A stretch of DNA of 64,000 nucleotides, from the NCBI GenBank assembly GCA_949987705.1, contig OX465281.1, forward strand, positions 144,074,876-144,138,875, written 5' to 3'. The DNA comes from Thereva unica. Taxonomy: Eukaryota > Arthropoda > Insecta > Diptera > Therevidae. The notes under the pieces were generated by a model that was not told where the DNA came from, searched no databases, and was given only the letters and a program-made list of their open reading frames with translations. The first letter of the stretch is position 1. Every line of letters starts with the position of its first letter. Both the position numbers and the translations under genes were made by a program. Positions 1-12,002 of the stretch are shown here, piece after piece.

Positions 1-3000
1 TACGTAGTTCACCTACCTTTTGTTCCCTTTCCTGAAAGTGAAAAGCGGTTTGGGGACTCGCGCGCAACAGCAGCAAAGCGGTACATGGGATTAGAAAGAC
101 GCCTCAATAAGGATCCGGGTCTGAAACAACGTTATCAACAAGGCCTCGAGGAATATTTAGCGGACGGACACATGGAAAAGCTCCCTGTGTCAGATTTAGG
201 TGAGTCCACAGAAGGCATATGCTGTCGTGAAGGAAGACAGTTTAACAACTCAGACTAGAGTGGTTTTTGATGCGAATTGCAAATCATCGAATGGTTACGC
301 ACTGAACGACCGTTTACTGCCGGGACCCCCACTCCAACGCGATATATCTCTTCTTTTATTCGAATGGAGACAGCATAAGTTTGTCTTTACTGCTGATATC
401 GCTCGAATGTACCGTCAAGTGCGTATCCACCCTTCCGAAAGTGACTACCAAAGAATCATTTGGCGTCGAAACCCAAGTGACCCCCTTGAGGATTATCGCC
501 TGTTAACTGTCACCTTTGGAGTTTCCAGTGCACCATTCCTTGCGATAAGATCCTTACACCTAGCTCATGATGAAGGAAATGAATTTCCGGTAGGAGCTCA
601 AATTCTGCTCAACGATCTATATGTTGACGATGTTCTGTCAGGAGCTAACACTTTAGAAGACGCAAAGCAGGCCAGAGATCAAATAGAATCTCTTTTTAAA
701 CGTGGTAAATTTGAGTTGAGGAAATGGACCGCTAACTGCAAAGAGTTACTCTCCGACATTCCAGGAGACCGACAATCATCGTCTTCATCCGTACTCCTCA
801 ATAAAGAAAATTCGGTTAAGACCCTAGGATTGCGCTGGTCCCCACTCCAGGATTGCTTCAATTATGACATTCGGCCGAAATTTCTGCAACCTCCCTTCAC
901 TAAGCGAACCATCCTCTCAGAAGTCGCAAGAATTTACGACCCTTTAGGCTGGTTAGCATCGGTTGTTACTTCAGCGAAGATCCTTCTTCAATCTCTATGG
1001 CAGAGAGGCCTCGACTGGGATGAGCCAGTTCCGGGGGACATATCAATCAAGTGGCTGAGCTTTCTCCAGTTACTTCAGGAATTAAAGGATCTTTCGATTC
1101 CCCGGTTTTTGGGTACCGAACCAAGCAGTAGTGTACAGCTCCATGGGTTCTGCGATGCCTCCGAGAGGGCATACGGAGCTGCATTATATCTTCGTTCCGA
1201 GACTAATGGTGCTGTCTATGTTCACCTGATCAGCGCGAAGACAAAGGCTGCCCCGTTGAAATCTGTGACGTTGCCAAGACTGGAGTTATGCGGAGCCGTA
1301 TTGCTCTCCAGACTGATAAAAAAATTCCTCACCTCATGTTCCAAAATTGGCGTCCAGGTGTTCGCTTGGACGGATTCGACAATTGTCCTCTCCTGGCTTC
1401 GTCGTCATCCAAACAATTTTAAGATCTTTGTAAGTAATCGCATATCCGAGATCATAGGTAATCTGGGTGCAGTCCATTGGAAACATGTAGCTTCGGCGGA
1501 AAATCCTGCCGATTTTGCGAGCAGAGGAGTCTCTACCATGGAAAGAGTAACAGATAGTCTTTGGTGGCATGGACCCAGTTGGCTTTTGCAGGCAGAATCT
1601 CACTGGCCAGCTCGATTCGATCTTCCCGAACCAAACTCTATGGAATTCGAACTCAAACCGATTAAGGCATTCTTCACCCAGCAGTCCGAACCCTCCTCAA
1701 TGTTAGAAAGGTTCTCGTCCATCGCTCGTCTTCTCCGGGTCACGGCCTTTTGCAAATCATTCGCCAACAAATGCAGACAAAAGACTTCTCCGAAAATCTC
1801 ATTTACCAGCCTTGTAGACGAATCTAGGATATTTTGGTTTCGACATGAACAGCGGCGATACTTCAAGGAGGAAATCAACCGGTTAGCTGATGGAAAGTCA
1901 GTTAACAGCGATAGTAAACAGAAATCATTGAATCCTTTTCTTGATGAAGTAGGCGTGTTACGTGTTGGAGATCGTTTACAAAATTCATCCCTGCCCTATG
2001 GCGAAATGCACCCAGTTATATTGTCTCCTGATAGCCATCTCACCCGCTTGTATATATTACATGCCCATGCTTCCTGCCTTCACGGAGGACCCACGCTCAC
2101 CCTCGCTCTCCTCCGGAAAACAGTTTGGATTGTTAACGGCCGTAGGAGCGTCAGTAAATTAATTCAACGATGTATTCCCTGTTTTAAATATGCTTGCAAG
2201 CCCCAAGCTCAGCTGATGAGAGCCCTTCCTTCTCCTCGAGTTAAATTCGCTCGACCTTTTTCGGCAGTTGGAATAGACTATGCAGGTCTTTTTGATCTTC
2301 ATGTGTCAAGGACCCGAGGATGCCGTACCTACAAGGGTTACGCAGTCATCTTTATTTGCCTTTGTACTAAGGCTGTACATATCGAGGTAGTGAGTGATCT
2401 AACAACGGCTGCATTCATGGTCGCACTCAGGCGCTTCATAGCCCGTCGGGGCTAACTCGCAATTCCTACTCGGACAATGGTACCACTTTTGTAGGAGCTC
2501 GAAATCAATTAGAGCGTATGATCCAAACCACATTTAAGCAAGCAACTCATCAAGCTGCTGATGCCTACAGCATAGAAGGCATACAGTGGCACTTTATTCC
2601 CCCCGTCTCTCCTCATTTTGGAGGTTTGTTGGGAAGCCGGGGTCAAGTCAGTGAAGCACCACTTGCGCCGAGTAGCTGGAGAGGTTCCTATGACTTATGA
2701 AGAATTGTCCACACTGGTAGCTCAAATCGAAGCGTGTCTGAATTCGCGGCCCCTTTGTCCACTAACCGACGATATATATGACTTAAGAATCCTCACCCCT
2801 GGCCATTTTTTAACAGGTGATTCGCTCTTAGCACCTCCCGAAGAGGACCTAACTTCCCTTAAACTACATTTCCTTGACCGATGGAAATTAATACAGCGAT
2901 TAAAGCAAGACTTCTGTAGAAGCTGGCGTCGCGAGTATCTGTCTAGGCTACAGCAACGCCCAAAATGGATGAGAGTTTCTGAAAACGTCAAAATAGGTGA

Positions 3001-3187
3001 CTTAGTTTTAATAAAGGATGACAACAGACCGTCTAATCAGTGGCCCCGTGGGAGAATTCTCCAAGTTCACCCAGGAAGGGACTATCTCTCACGAGTTGTA
3101 ACAGTGAAAACACTAACTGGCGAATATAAACGCCCCGTAAGTAGAATCTGTGTGTTACCAGTTGAATCCGCAAATTCACACTTATAA
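1..3187 (+). pseudogene. BEL/Pao LTR-retrotransposon pol (5' cut by window edge, frameshifted)
   Basis: Encodes the reverse transcriptase, RNase H and integrase part of a BEL/Pao polyprotein. Visible in order: the Pao lead-in to RT (1-195, frame 1, with RFGDSRATAAKRYMGLERRL), RT with VVFDAN, TADIARMYRQV and the catalytic YVDD (about 620), an RNase H-like part with LHGFCDASERAYGAAL, an integrase zinc region (HAHASCLHGG ... CIPCFKY), integrase core residues GIDYAG and YSDNGT, and the Pao-type C-terminal tail ending VSRICVLPVE. At least three frameshifts break it: near 195-205 (frame 1 to 2), near 2445-2455 (1 nt missing in a G run, giving a stop), and near 2615-2620 (1 nt extra, restoring the frame). 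No LTR is visible here. Family assignment is firm; the element is dead. Confidence 0.93.
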
Positions 3188-3193
3188 CCGTTG

Positions 3194-3200
3194 AAAAAAA

Positions 3201-3269
<69 letters not shown>
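3194..3269. repeat. A-run followed by (TA)n microsatellite
   Basis: About 25 A residues (3194-3218) begin 7 nt after the BEL/Pao pol stop and run directly into about 25 TA dinucleotides. The same A-run/(TA)n join ends both R1-type elements at 40.7 kb and 45.6 kb. Here it may be a retroposition scar or a simple microsatellite. Confidence 0.9.
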
Positions 3270-3270
<1 letters not shown>

Positions 3271-3450
3271 CTATAATATAAAAATGAATCGCTAAATGTG
3301 TTGCTAAGCGCAAAACTCGAGAACGGCTGGACCTATTGGACTAATTTTTTTTTCGAATATTCGTTGAAGTACGAGGATGGTTCTTACGGAGAGAAAAATT
3401 AAAAAAATTGCCTGAAAAAACAAAAAATGGTAATTTTAGGAATTTTCACT

Positions 3451-3599
3451 TCATTTTAGTTTCAATAGCTTCATGGCCTACCTATTGTTTGACAAATGTA
3501 AAATTGTCATTAAATTGAATCATTACGTTTAATGAAAATTTCAAATTTACGCAGCTGTCAAACAATAGGTAGGCCCTGACGCTATTGAAACTAAAATGA
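3451..3599. repeat. Foldback with 44-bp arms inside Helitron 1
   Basis: Arms 3451-3494 and 3556-3599 are inverted copies, with a short mismatched segment near the middle of each arm, around a 61-nt spacer. It sits exactly at the left edge of the 128-bp array, so it could be a MITE that landed there or part of the Helitron's own leader. Confidence 0.85.
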
Positions 3600-4750
3600 T
3601 CCATGGCGGCCGTCTCAAGAAGGCGGTGTACCACTTTCTTCACAACCATCTCGACATGGGTATCAAATGAAAGGGTATGATAAGTAGAATACAATAAGCA
3701 ATGTAGTATACAAAATATATCTTTAGATCCATGGCGGCCGTCTCAAGAGGCCGGATTACCACTTTCTTCACAACCACCTCAACATGGGTATCAAATGAAA
3801 GGGTATGTCAAGTACAATACAATGAGCCATGTAGTATACAAAATCTATCTTTAGATCCATGGTGGCCGTCTCAAGAGGGCGGGGTACCACTTTCTTCACA
3901 ACCACCTCGACATGGGTATCAAATGAAAGGGTATGATAAGTAGAATACAATAAGCAATGTAGTATACAAAATATATCTTTAGATCCATGGCGGCCGTCTC
4001 AAGAGGCCGGATTACCACTTTCTTCACAACCACCTCAACATGGGTATCAAATGAAAGGGTATGTCAAGTACAATACAATGAGCAATGTAGTATACAAAAT
4101 CTATCTTTAGATCCATGGTGGCCGTCTCAAGAGGGCGGGGTACCACTTTCTTCACAACCACCTCGACATGGGTATCAAATGAAAGGGTATGTTAAGTACA
4201 ATACAGTAAGCAATGTAGTATACAAAATATATCTTTAGATCCATGGCGGCCGTCTCAAGAGGGCGGGGTACCACTTTCTTCACAATCACCTCGACATGGG
4301 TATCAAATGAAAGGATATGATAAGTATAATACAATAAGCAATGTAGTATACAAAATATATCTTTAAATCCATGGCGGCCGTCTCAAGAGGGCGGGGTACC
4401 ACTTTCTTCACAACCACCTCGACATGGGTATCAAATGAAAGGGTATGATAAGCAGAATACAATAAGCAATGTAGTATACAAAATATATCTTTAGATCCAT
4501 GGCGGCCGTCTCAAGAGGCCGAATTACCACTTTCTTCACAACCACCTCGACATGGGTATCAAATGAAAGGGTATGATAAGTAGAATACAATAAGCAATGT
4601 AGTATACAAAATATATCTTTAGATCCATGGCGGCCGTCTAAAGAGGCCGGATTACCACTTTCTTCACAACCCCCTCAACATGGGTATCAAATTAAAGGGT
4701 ATGATAAGTAGAATACAATAAGCAATGCAGTAGACTCAATATACCGATTC
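3598..4750 (+). repeat. Nine 128-bp tandem minisatellite units
   Basis: The landmark CCATGG recurs at 3601, 3729, 3857, 3985, 4113, 4241, 4369, 4497 and 4625, exactly 128 bp apart, with a decayed tenth start near 4749. Each unit has GGCGGCCGTCTCAAGAGG, then ACATGGGTATCAAATGAAAG, then AATACAATAAGCAATGTAGT. Units differ by only a few bases, and alternating variants (GGATTACC versus GGGTACC) suggest two-unit duplication steps. A diverged array of the same unit lies at 61.26-62.70 kb. Short ORFs across the array are by-products of the repeat. Confidence 0.95.
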
Positions 4751-4894
4751 ATGGCAGCCGACGCAAGACCCATGTTCTTTGAGGCATTTCATCTGTGTAA
4801 AATTCACATCTCGAAAAATATTAAGTCAATGGATGGTTTTTATTGTTTACTATTGACTTATGGGTGCAGCGTAGGCGCACCGGGTCCCAGCTAG

Positions 4895-6143
4895 TATGTA
4901 TATAAAAATGAATCATTGTTTTGTGTGTAATCGATGTTTGAAAAATTGTCTATATGAAATGACTGATAGGGTGCTGTTTGTGTTAGAAGACCTCAATTGC
5001 AAGGTTTATGTATATAGTTGTCATGATTATGTCTGTTAGTATTTTTGTAATAGCGGTTGAAACAAAATTGTCAATGTCTCTATTGGAAATTTTTTCTATG
5101 CATTAAATTGATATGATTTGTATGTGAAATCGGTTTGTTTTATTAAATAAAATAAAAAAAAAGTTAAATCCTTCCTAAAAAAGGATTGCAGCAGCGAAAG
5201 TAGTGTCGAGTTGTAAAAGCATTAAAGAAAACGTAACAGTAATAACGTTGGGGTGCGTGTACATGTTACACTCATTGGGTTGGCGTACATTGGTCAATAC
5301 TTAAACTTGGTTAACCGGTTTGTTGTCACACTCTCGGGGTACGTGGGTATTGCTTCAACAAGATTAATTTATTATCCTTAGATAAGATATCAACGTGTAT
5401 GCGCGAGTAATGTTTCTTTATCTATAAGGCGTTTGTGCATGTGTTAGTTGTGACGCAAAAATTTTTTTGTTGAACAAAGTACAACACTTCTTTCTCTTCC
5501 TTTTGATACAATTTGGAATTTATTTAATAGTTTTCAACAAAAGCTTATGTGAAAAAGAACACAAAAATCTGAAAGTTAGTGCAGCCAGGACGTCACTTTA
5601 ACAATTTCCAAACGAACGTTGGGAAATCGCTATAAACGTAGATGTATTGCGTGTGGGGAAGCATATGTCCATAAATATGATCGTCCAGGTTTGTTCATAA
5701 CTTTTACAAAGAAATACTCAAAGCGGTATCCAAGAGCACTGATTTCTGAAAATGTTATCCGGAGCGATGGCTACCCGTTCTATCGTCATCGTACGACTGA
5801 GGTAAATGACAATTAGATAACTTAGAAGGTTAATGGTCAGGATTTTTAAGTTGACAGTCGTTAGGTCGTACCCTATTCGCCATTATTTTCCAAGACGCTC
5901 AAGGCTCACATAAATGTTGAATTTTGCAATTCCGCCAACTCAATCAAATACATATTCAAATAGGTCACGAAACGGAGTGACATGGCTGCTTTTAGTGCTG
6001 CTAATGCAAATACCATCGACGAAATAACACAATATTTAATGGGACCTTATATTAACAGTGATGGAGCGATGCTGGGGGAAGAGCCGAAATACCAGTATTT
6101 TCCAAATTGATGGGTGCAGCGATGCGCACCGGGTTCCAGCTAG
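4895..6143 (+). mobile_element. Helitron 2 with decayed Rep/helicase scars
   Basis: Begins directly after the Helitron 1 terminus with a similar 5' stretch (TATATAAAAATGAATC). Ends in CTAG (6140-6143) before T, behind the hairpin GGTGC(6113-6117)/GCACC(6126-6130), nearly identical to the Helitron 1 3' end. Two peptide-level scars of a Helitron Rep/helicase lie inside (5619-5816 and about 5981-6110). The 5' boundary is less certain than the 3' boundary. Head-to-tail Helitrons sharing 3' ends are known in other genomes. Confidence 0.75.
5619..5816 (+). pseudogene. Helitron Rep/helicase-like fragment
   Basis: The frame reads PGLFITFTK followed at once by KRYPRALISENV and DGYPFYRHR. These match two motifs of the Helitron helicase-like (Rep-associated) domain, 'DLFITFT' and 'KRYPK...DGYP.YRRR', which in intact proteins are well separated, so an internal deletion has fused them. 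A third scar follows at about 5981-6110: TIDEITQYLMGPYINSDGA resembles the Helitron 'EI..Y...RYIS..EA' motif and ends at a stop. There is no start, no Rep catalytic region and no helicase Walker motif. It is a remnant only. Confidence 0.75.
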
Positions 6144-8484
6144 TAATAAATAAATTTAATGAATTTCTAAGAATAAATAAGTAAATGAAATGCTTAATTG
6201 AATTGAATTGCACCCTACCATTTTATAGTTTCTGGATATAAAACCAAACAAAACAAAACTCTTGAATTACACTTGACCTTATGAATGAATGAATGAATTT
6301 AATGATAATTAAGAATGTCCAACTATTTAGTACTTCATCTATATTAACCCGTAATCCTTCCTATTTTTCGAGCATATTTGGAACAACCAGCAAAGGAGAC
6401 GGTGCACCCAAACGGCCCATAGAATAAGTGACACCCCGGATACATATGCAAAGAGGTGCCGTAACGTAAGCCATCAGATTGAAATCGTCATTTCAAGGCG
6501 CGGAGGATGTTCAAGATCGACGCCACTGCACATTTTGGAGTGGTCACCCACACAGGATACGAGATTCCATTGAGCTTCTCAAGAAGCAGTCGGGAAGAAA
6601 ATGCAACGCTTTCTCCCAATGACATACAATTATAAAAAAGATATGACGTGGGATACGGACAAGAAGGGCTCCTAAGCTTCAAAAGAAGCTTCGTCCTGTC
6701 TTAAAGTAGGCTTCCGTACCCCAGTGGGTTCTTTAATTTTATATTAATATTACGATAGATTATCTTAATATTACGGTATAAAGCAAAGTGGATGCAGTGG
6801 AGTTCACGTAACTCGAAAACGGATAGCACGAAATATAGCATAGCACGAAAAAAAGTGTAGTCCCGGTCCGATAATATTCTTTTCATGCGTATTTGTTCTG
6901 ATATGGCGAAACGCTGTTTTTGATTTTCGGTGCACCACGCTTTTTCTTTTTGTAACTTGTGCGAATAAGTAAAGTTCAATTTTTTTACTGTTTCTCTTTT
7001 TTACTTACTTCTACTTACTTTTTAGATAGCCGGAGTTCAGTATGTATTTAACTCGTTATTATTATCGTATTTCAAAGACAACGGTTATTACGAAATTCGG
7101 ATACCGCGAAATCCTCATCCCGGCCCACCATTTCGTGTTAACCGATTTCCACTGTATATTGAATCATGGCGTAGTTTTTGTTAACATAAAAATTATTATT
7201 ATTCATAAAAACAACACTACGCCTAAAATTATTGAAAATTCTTAAAAAAGGACTCTTTTAAACCTATTCAAACACGAAATTGAGTTCATTCTGAACTTAT
7301 TGGAAAACTCTCCTAATAAGTGAATTTACTCCAAGTGATCAATAAAAAAACCTTTTTTTTCCTTGCCATCTCTTGAACAACACAACAGCAGCTTTATCAA
7401 CTTCAAGTTGGGAAGAGGTAAGACCCATGAACCTAGAAGTGTAAACATGAATTGAACTAAGGCGAAAGGTATGATGATGGAGTACGAATTGCGGGTGGTT
7501 GATGTTATGGAAGAGGATGGGGAGAGAAACTCGTTTATCAGTTCACCTCCTCAAAAAACCTCCAGAGGCATGGCGCTGTATTTTTATGGCGAATAAATTG
7601 GTAAACAATGTCGGGTAATACTTTTAAATTTTCGCAACGTTAAATGACTTTTAAATTGAATTTTCTTTCGTCGGGAAAAAATTTCTACTCTATAAATAAT
7701 TTTATTATGACAAAAAAAAAAAAAACACACACACACAGCCAACGAATGAAGTACTCGTGCAAATAGGTTGACGAAGATCGCATTAAGAACAAAAATAATA
7801 AACTTTCTTGTGTTCACCAAGTTTGAGTAATGTGTTAGTGTTTATTGTTAAAAATTGAAATATATTATTACGCCTGCTGAGATTGTTAAGTGAAAATGTT
7901 TAAAATTAAATTTAATACTTGAATTTTATGGAACGAGTTTGTTAGATTCTTTTGTTAACGAGCGTTGCAACGCCTTTTTATAAGAAAGTTATGTGTGCAT
8001 AGTTCGGAATAAGAAAAGGATACAATGAAGCAAAGAACATAATTTTAGGAACAGAAAATATTTAGAGCTATCTATAAAAAATATCTTACCTACAACTTTT
8101 TTTAAAATTCGAAGTTGAGCACAGCCTATCGGAAAAATGTACTACGTGCACAACAGACATTTAGGTAATCATATTCAATATACATAGGTCTCGTGCGCGT
8201 AAATTTTTTCTTTCCCTGTTAATTGGCACACTGCGCCCCATAGTAGCCTAAACATTTTTTCCCCACAAAATGTATAAAAAAGGTCGTCAATTTTACAAAA
8301 TTGGCGCTCATTGTACAGCACAAAATTCACAATTTGGCGCCCCTAAAAAAATACAATAAATACATTTCGGCTTGAGATGAACATGGACACATTATAAGAA
8401 TACACTACCTATTTGATCCGAAAAAGGACTGTTGCTGCTTCGGGTTTTTGTATTTCATCGTTTCATGTTTTAGCAGCTGGTCAT
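6144..8484. other. Stretch without a recognisable gene
   Basis: AT-rich sequence with short ORFs on both strands that match no family I know. Visible: a small TGAA/TGAAT repeat near 6280-6300 and an A-run with (CA)n at about 7711-7737. A denser GC stretch at 6390-6700 may be an old element fragment, but I cannot name it. Confidence 0.6.
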
Positions 8485-8940
8485 GCCGCTCTTACGGCAC
8501 TGGCACTACGCAAATGTGCGTAATATATTAATGCGTAGGGGATCAAATGCTAGCAACGGCCTCAGGGACCTTTGTTGGTGCCGGTATATCAAAGAGATAA
8601 GTCCTGGGTAACGCCTCCTGCAATCTAAGGTCTACAGGATCTATGATTTTCCGATATGCTACCGAATCCTACCTTAACCTCCACGAAGATGTAAATTTTA
8701 CTTCGGCTGTCCGCTGGATGCTCTTGTCTATACAAGAGTAACAGACTGAAAGGGGTGAAAGGCGAGTGTTTCGCGTCTCAAAGCAAAGCAAATGCGGGAC
8801 TGGTCCTCTAGGCCGGAAATTGGGCGGTAGGTTGACAATCTTCCATCGTAAAAACCCACCTGTCACAAATCCTCAAGGCAGGCCTCGGACAGGACGGACT
8901 CAACGGCAACGAGTCTGGCAACGGAATACGGAATTCGATC

Positions 8941-9393
8941 TTGGAACGAAAATGGAGCCATAGTGGTGAAATGGATCTAAAAACCCACACAGTGCTCTCC
9001 AGCGGATCATCGAAGAGAAGAAGAGAGTTCGGAGTAGCATTCATCATAGAGAAGGAAATGAAATCACTGATTCTGGACTTCAAGCCAGTAAGCAATAGGA
9101 TATGCACGCTTCGCATTAAAACAAGGCTATATAACATTAGTCTTATAAACGTCCACGCGCCCACAGAAGAGAAAACGGATGAGAAAGAGGAATTCTACCA
9201 AGAGCTAACAAACACCATCAGGCTAATACCGTCAACTGACATTAAAATGGTGATTGGAGATATGAATGCCAAAGTAGGAAAAGAAGAAGAGTTCCTAGGA
9301 GTCATAGGAAAGCATAGCCTACACAACGTTACCAATGACAATGATAGTAGATTGGTCGATTTTGCAAGCTCAAACTCAATGGTAGCAAGTTAA
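8941..9393 (+). pseudogene. APE-type endonuclease domain of the decayed non-LTR element
   Basis: The frame shows FGVAFIIEKEM, CTLRIKTRLYNISLINVHAPTEEK-type residues (with the NVHAPTEEK motif), MVIGDMNAKVG (the D-x-N catalytic pair) and GVIGKHSLHN...DNDSRLVDFA. This is the endonuclease that nicks the target DNA in non-LTR retrotransposons. It stops at 9393, where related proteins continue to the SDH histidine motif. The beginning is also out of frame with the upstream region (8766-8963). Non-functional. Confidence 0.85.
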
Positions 9394-9894
9394 ATAATGT
9401 TCCCGCACAAAAATACCCATAAGATGACGTGGCAGTCACCAAACGGGGTAAATTAACCACGTTCTAATTGAGGGAAGAGGGGCAACGAGTACTGGACGTA
9501 AAACAATGAGAGGAGCGTGCTGTGGTTCGGACCACTATCTATTCAAGATGAAATTGAGAACCCGTATAGAAACCAAAACGACAAGTGAGAGGAAATCAAA
9601 AGCAGCATAAAGAGAGCAGCAGAAGAGACACTAGGCTGGGCCCCCAGATAGACTAGAATTGATTGGTTTGACCAGGACTGTAGAGCCGCAATTGTAGAGA
9701 GAAACCATAGCCACCGAGAGTACATCGCAAGGCCAACAAGAGCAAGGATGGAAGTCTTCCTCAGTACAGGCTACAAAACCTTCACAATCCTCGTGAAATA
9801 AAAAGTAGAACCTATAGCGGAAGGTCTTATAGGACAATAAATTCTGGAGAAAACCTGGAAAAGGAATGTAGATGTGTACCAGATATTTGTCGAC

Positions 9895-10480
9895 TTTCAA
9901 CAAACGTATGACTCGATAAACAGAGAGAGGCTATACGAGATCTTATCGGAATTAGGAGTCCCTTAAAGTTGGTACAACTGGTTAAATGCGCAACAAATAT
10001 GCAGCTCACTGGAGAAAGTGGGGATCCAAAATGTTATAACAGAAGAGTTCGAAGGACGACAAGGACTTAGACAAGGAAATGGACTGTCCCCCATGCTTTT
10101 CAACCTGGTACTAGAATGGGTGATAAGGAAAACGTCAGTCCAGAGAAGTGCATCAATAGCTATACAGTCGGTACAATTACTTGGATATGCGGATGACGTG
10201 GACATCGTGGGAAGGTCTTTTTTGGCAGCAAAAGGAGTTTAAGTCGAATTAAAAGAGGCGGCAAAGGACATAGGCCTGAAGATAAACGAAGAAAAAACAA
10301 AGATGATGCAGCAATCCGGAGCAGGAAGATTTAGAATAGAAAGAAATATAACCATTGACGAACATAATCTAGAAGTAGTTGATAAATACCATGGGTTTAT
10401 AATCACAAAAAGAAACGAAGAAAAAGAAGAAACAGACCAGTACTGTGTTATGGCAGCCAGACTTAGACTATGACCCAGAA
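9895..10480 (+). pseudogene. Reverse transcriptase remains of the decayed non-LTR element
   Basis: FQQTYDSINRERLYEILSELGVP (motif positions 9895-9963) is followed by a stop. The next open stretch (about 10018-10242) has EGRQGLRQGNGLSPMLFNL and the catalytic box LGYADDVDIVG. A further piece with KEAAKDIGLKINEEKTK-like residues (10250-10310) marks the thumb side. RT motifs are in the normal order but broken by at least two stops and frameshifts. Confidence 0.85.
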
Positions 10481-10915
10481 TATATAGGAACGAATCAACA
10501 GGTTTGAGAGAAAAAATCTGAGATGAGGCCGAACTTGAGAGGATGGAATGTAGTGAAGAACATACAACCACGAATTGTATGAAATTTTTGACGACCCACA
10601 ACTCTCAATTTTAATAAAAATTAACAGACTGAGACTAGCCGGCCATGTAATCAGGATGGAGGACAATCGTATCCCGAAACGGCTTATAGCCTCAGAAAAT
10701 CGGAAAGTAGGTCAGTAGATAGACCCAGGAGGAGATAGGTAGACTCTGTGACGGCGACACAGAGGCAATGCTTAACATCCGGAACTGGAGACATACTGCC
10801 GTCAAACTTGAAGAAATGCCCTAGAGGAGGACAAGCCTCGATTTTCGCTGTAGCACCATTGGATGTATGGATGGATGGTCTCCAAATAAATGGTCTCAAA
10901 ATAAATAAATAACTG

Positions 10916-11100
10916 CTTCGAAAATCACAGAACTGTTCGAAATTTTAAGTAGTGGGCAAATTATTGCATGCAATTTCAGTTGTTGAAATGTACTCAATGG
11001 GCGCGTGTACGCCCGAGCTACTTTAATTCTATTAAATTAGCGCTGTTAGCTCAGCACCGTTTCTAGCATGCCATTTGATAGTTCACGTTTTACAACAAGT
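10916..11100. other. Spacer with a short palindrome-rich tract
   Basis: No gene seen. The part near 11000-11030 (TCAATGGGCGCGTGTACGCCC) resembles, in inverted orientation, the sequence at 54.20-54.24 kb, suggesting a shared old repeat. Weak. Confidence 0.4.
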
Positions 11101-12002
11101 AAAAACTAGTTGGGATGTGGGTTTGACCCCTTCGGTCCACACGATTAACTTCCCAGTAGGATAAACGAAGATGGAGTAAACTGACTTCTTACAAAATAGT
11201 TATATGTTCAGAACTAGTGGAAAATTGGCTAGTATCAGAATTTGTTTTTCCTGAACGTTAGCAAACAAACATTTCCTCCATATTTCGTTGGCTGCACTAA
11301 AGCGGGTGTTCAAATTCGTACTGAGGGTGCTGAAGCGCCGTTGACAAACTGAGAAGCGAATGACTTCATTTGGAAATTCCAAAGCTTACCGGAGGTATTA
11401 GCAAAGCTGTAACTGTAAAGTACTTGTCAGACTTGACCAAAAAGAACAAATTTTGCGGTAACTACTGGAAATCCCGGGATAAACCGCAATTTCCAGAAAC
11501 TGTATCACGCGTAGAAAACAATTCCCCCTCAAAAATTGCTAATCCAAGGTTTGAAAAATTAGTGATGTTTTGTGCGAAGGTTATCGCTGTGCAGAACCCA
11601 AAAAAGATCACTTCGTTTAGAATGGGTCTCATTCCATCGAGTTTATTAGATATTAGCAAATCTTTTCAATTTAAGGTCTTTCTGACAATTAGCCGAAGTT
11701 TTTCTATTTAAAAAAAAAGGTCCGACCGAATATTATGAAATTTTTTTCAGAGCATTTTTTCGTTAATATTCTTTTTTCGGCACCTCAATGAAGCCGATAT
11801 GGCTTTTAGTTCGCGCGGTTTCGGTACAAAAATCATTTATGCCATTTAAACCAAAAAACCACTCGACCGAATATTATAAAAATCTTTTCAGATTATATTG
11901 TCGGTAGTACGCTTCGAACAGAACCTCAAGTAAGTCCATATCTTTCGTGGTTCGGGCGATATCGTGTAGGTACAAAAATCATTTACGCCGCTTAAACAAA
12001 AC
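11096..12002 (+). mobile_element. AACTTCCCAGTAT-family non-autonomous element, copy I (3' truncated)
   Basis: Starts with the conserved leader AAAAACTAGTTGGGATGTGG, the B-box-like GGGTTTGACCCC, and the subterminal motif TTAACTTCCCAGTA (11145-11158). The body matches copy II (13.7 kb) closely. It then enters the ~140-bp internal repeats (ACACCTCAA-GAAGTC...GGTACAAAAATCA) and stops at 12002, where a foldback element begins. The inverted 3' terminal motif is absent. Small ORFs in the body have no family match. Confidence 0.8.

Larger units (their letters stand above)
3270..4894 (+). mobile_element. Non-autonomous Helitron 1
   Basis: Starts with TC (TCTATAATATAAAAATGAATC) after an A. Ends with CTAG before a T (4891-4895), preceded by a short hairpin, GGTGC(4863-4867)/GCACC(4877-4881), about 10 nt upstream of the end. 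TC...hairpin...CTRR with insertion between A and T and no target duplication is the Helitron signature. It contains no coding capacity. Its interior is a small foldback (3451-3599) and nine 128-bp minisatellite units. The leader 'GCGCAAAACTCGAGAACGG' resembles widespread insect Helitron 5' regions as I remember them. Confidence 0.82.
8485..10915 (+). mobile_element. Decayed non-LTR retrotransposon (EN-RT type)
   Basis: A 5' untranslated part (8485-8760) is followed by apurinic-endonuclease and RT remains in one orientation, then a 3' region. The last coding motif is LRLAGHVIRMEDNRIPKR (about 10630-10680), typical of the C-terminal part of insect 'craniofacial development protein 2-like' endonuclease/RT elements. 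The tail ends in ATGG/AATAAATA repeats near 10860-10912. Many stops and frameshifts. Clade not assigned with confidence. Confidence 0.8.

Noticed and set aside
3482..4590. Series of 60-83 aa ORFs on both strands
   Set aside because: By-products of the 128-bp minisatellite, whose unit happens to lack stops in some frames.
3598..4750. Regular repeats considered as a CRISPR array
   Set aside because: 128-bp units are tandem without unique spacers, and the window is eukaryotic.
6488..7245. Short ORFs as small host genes
   Set aside because: No family match, no codon pattern and no splice context that I can support.
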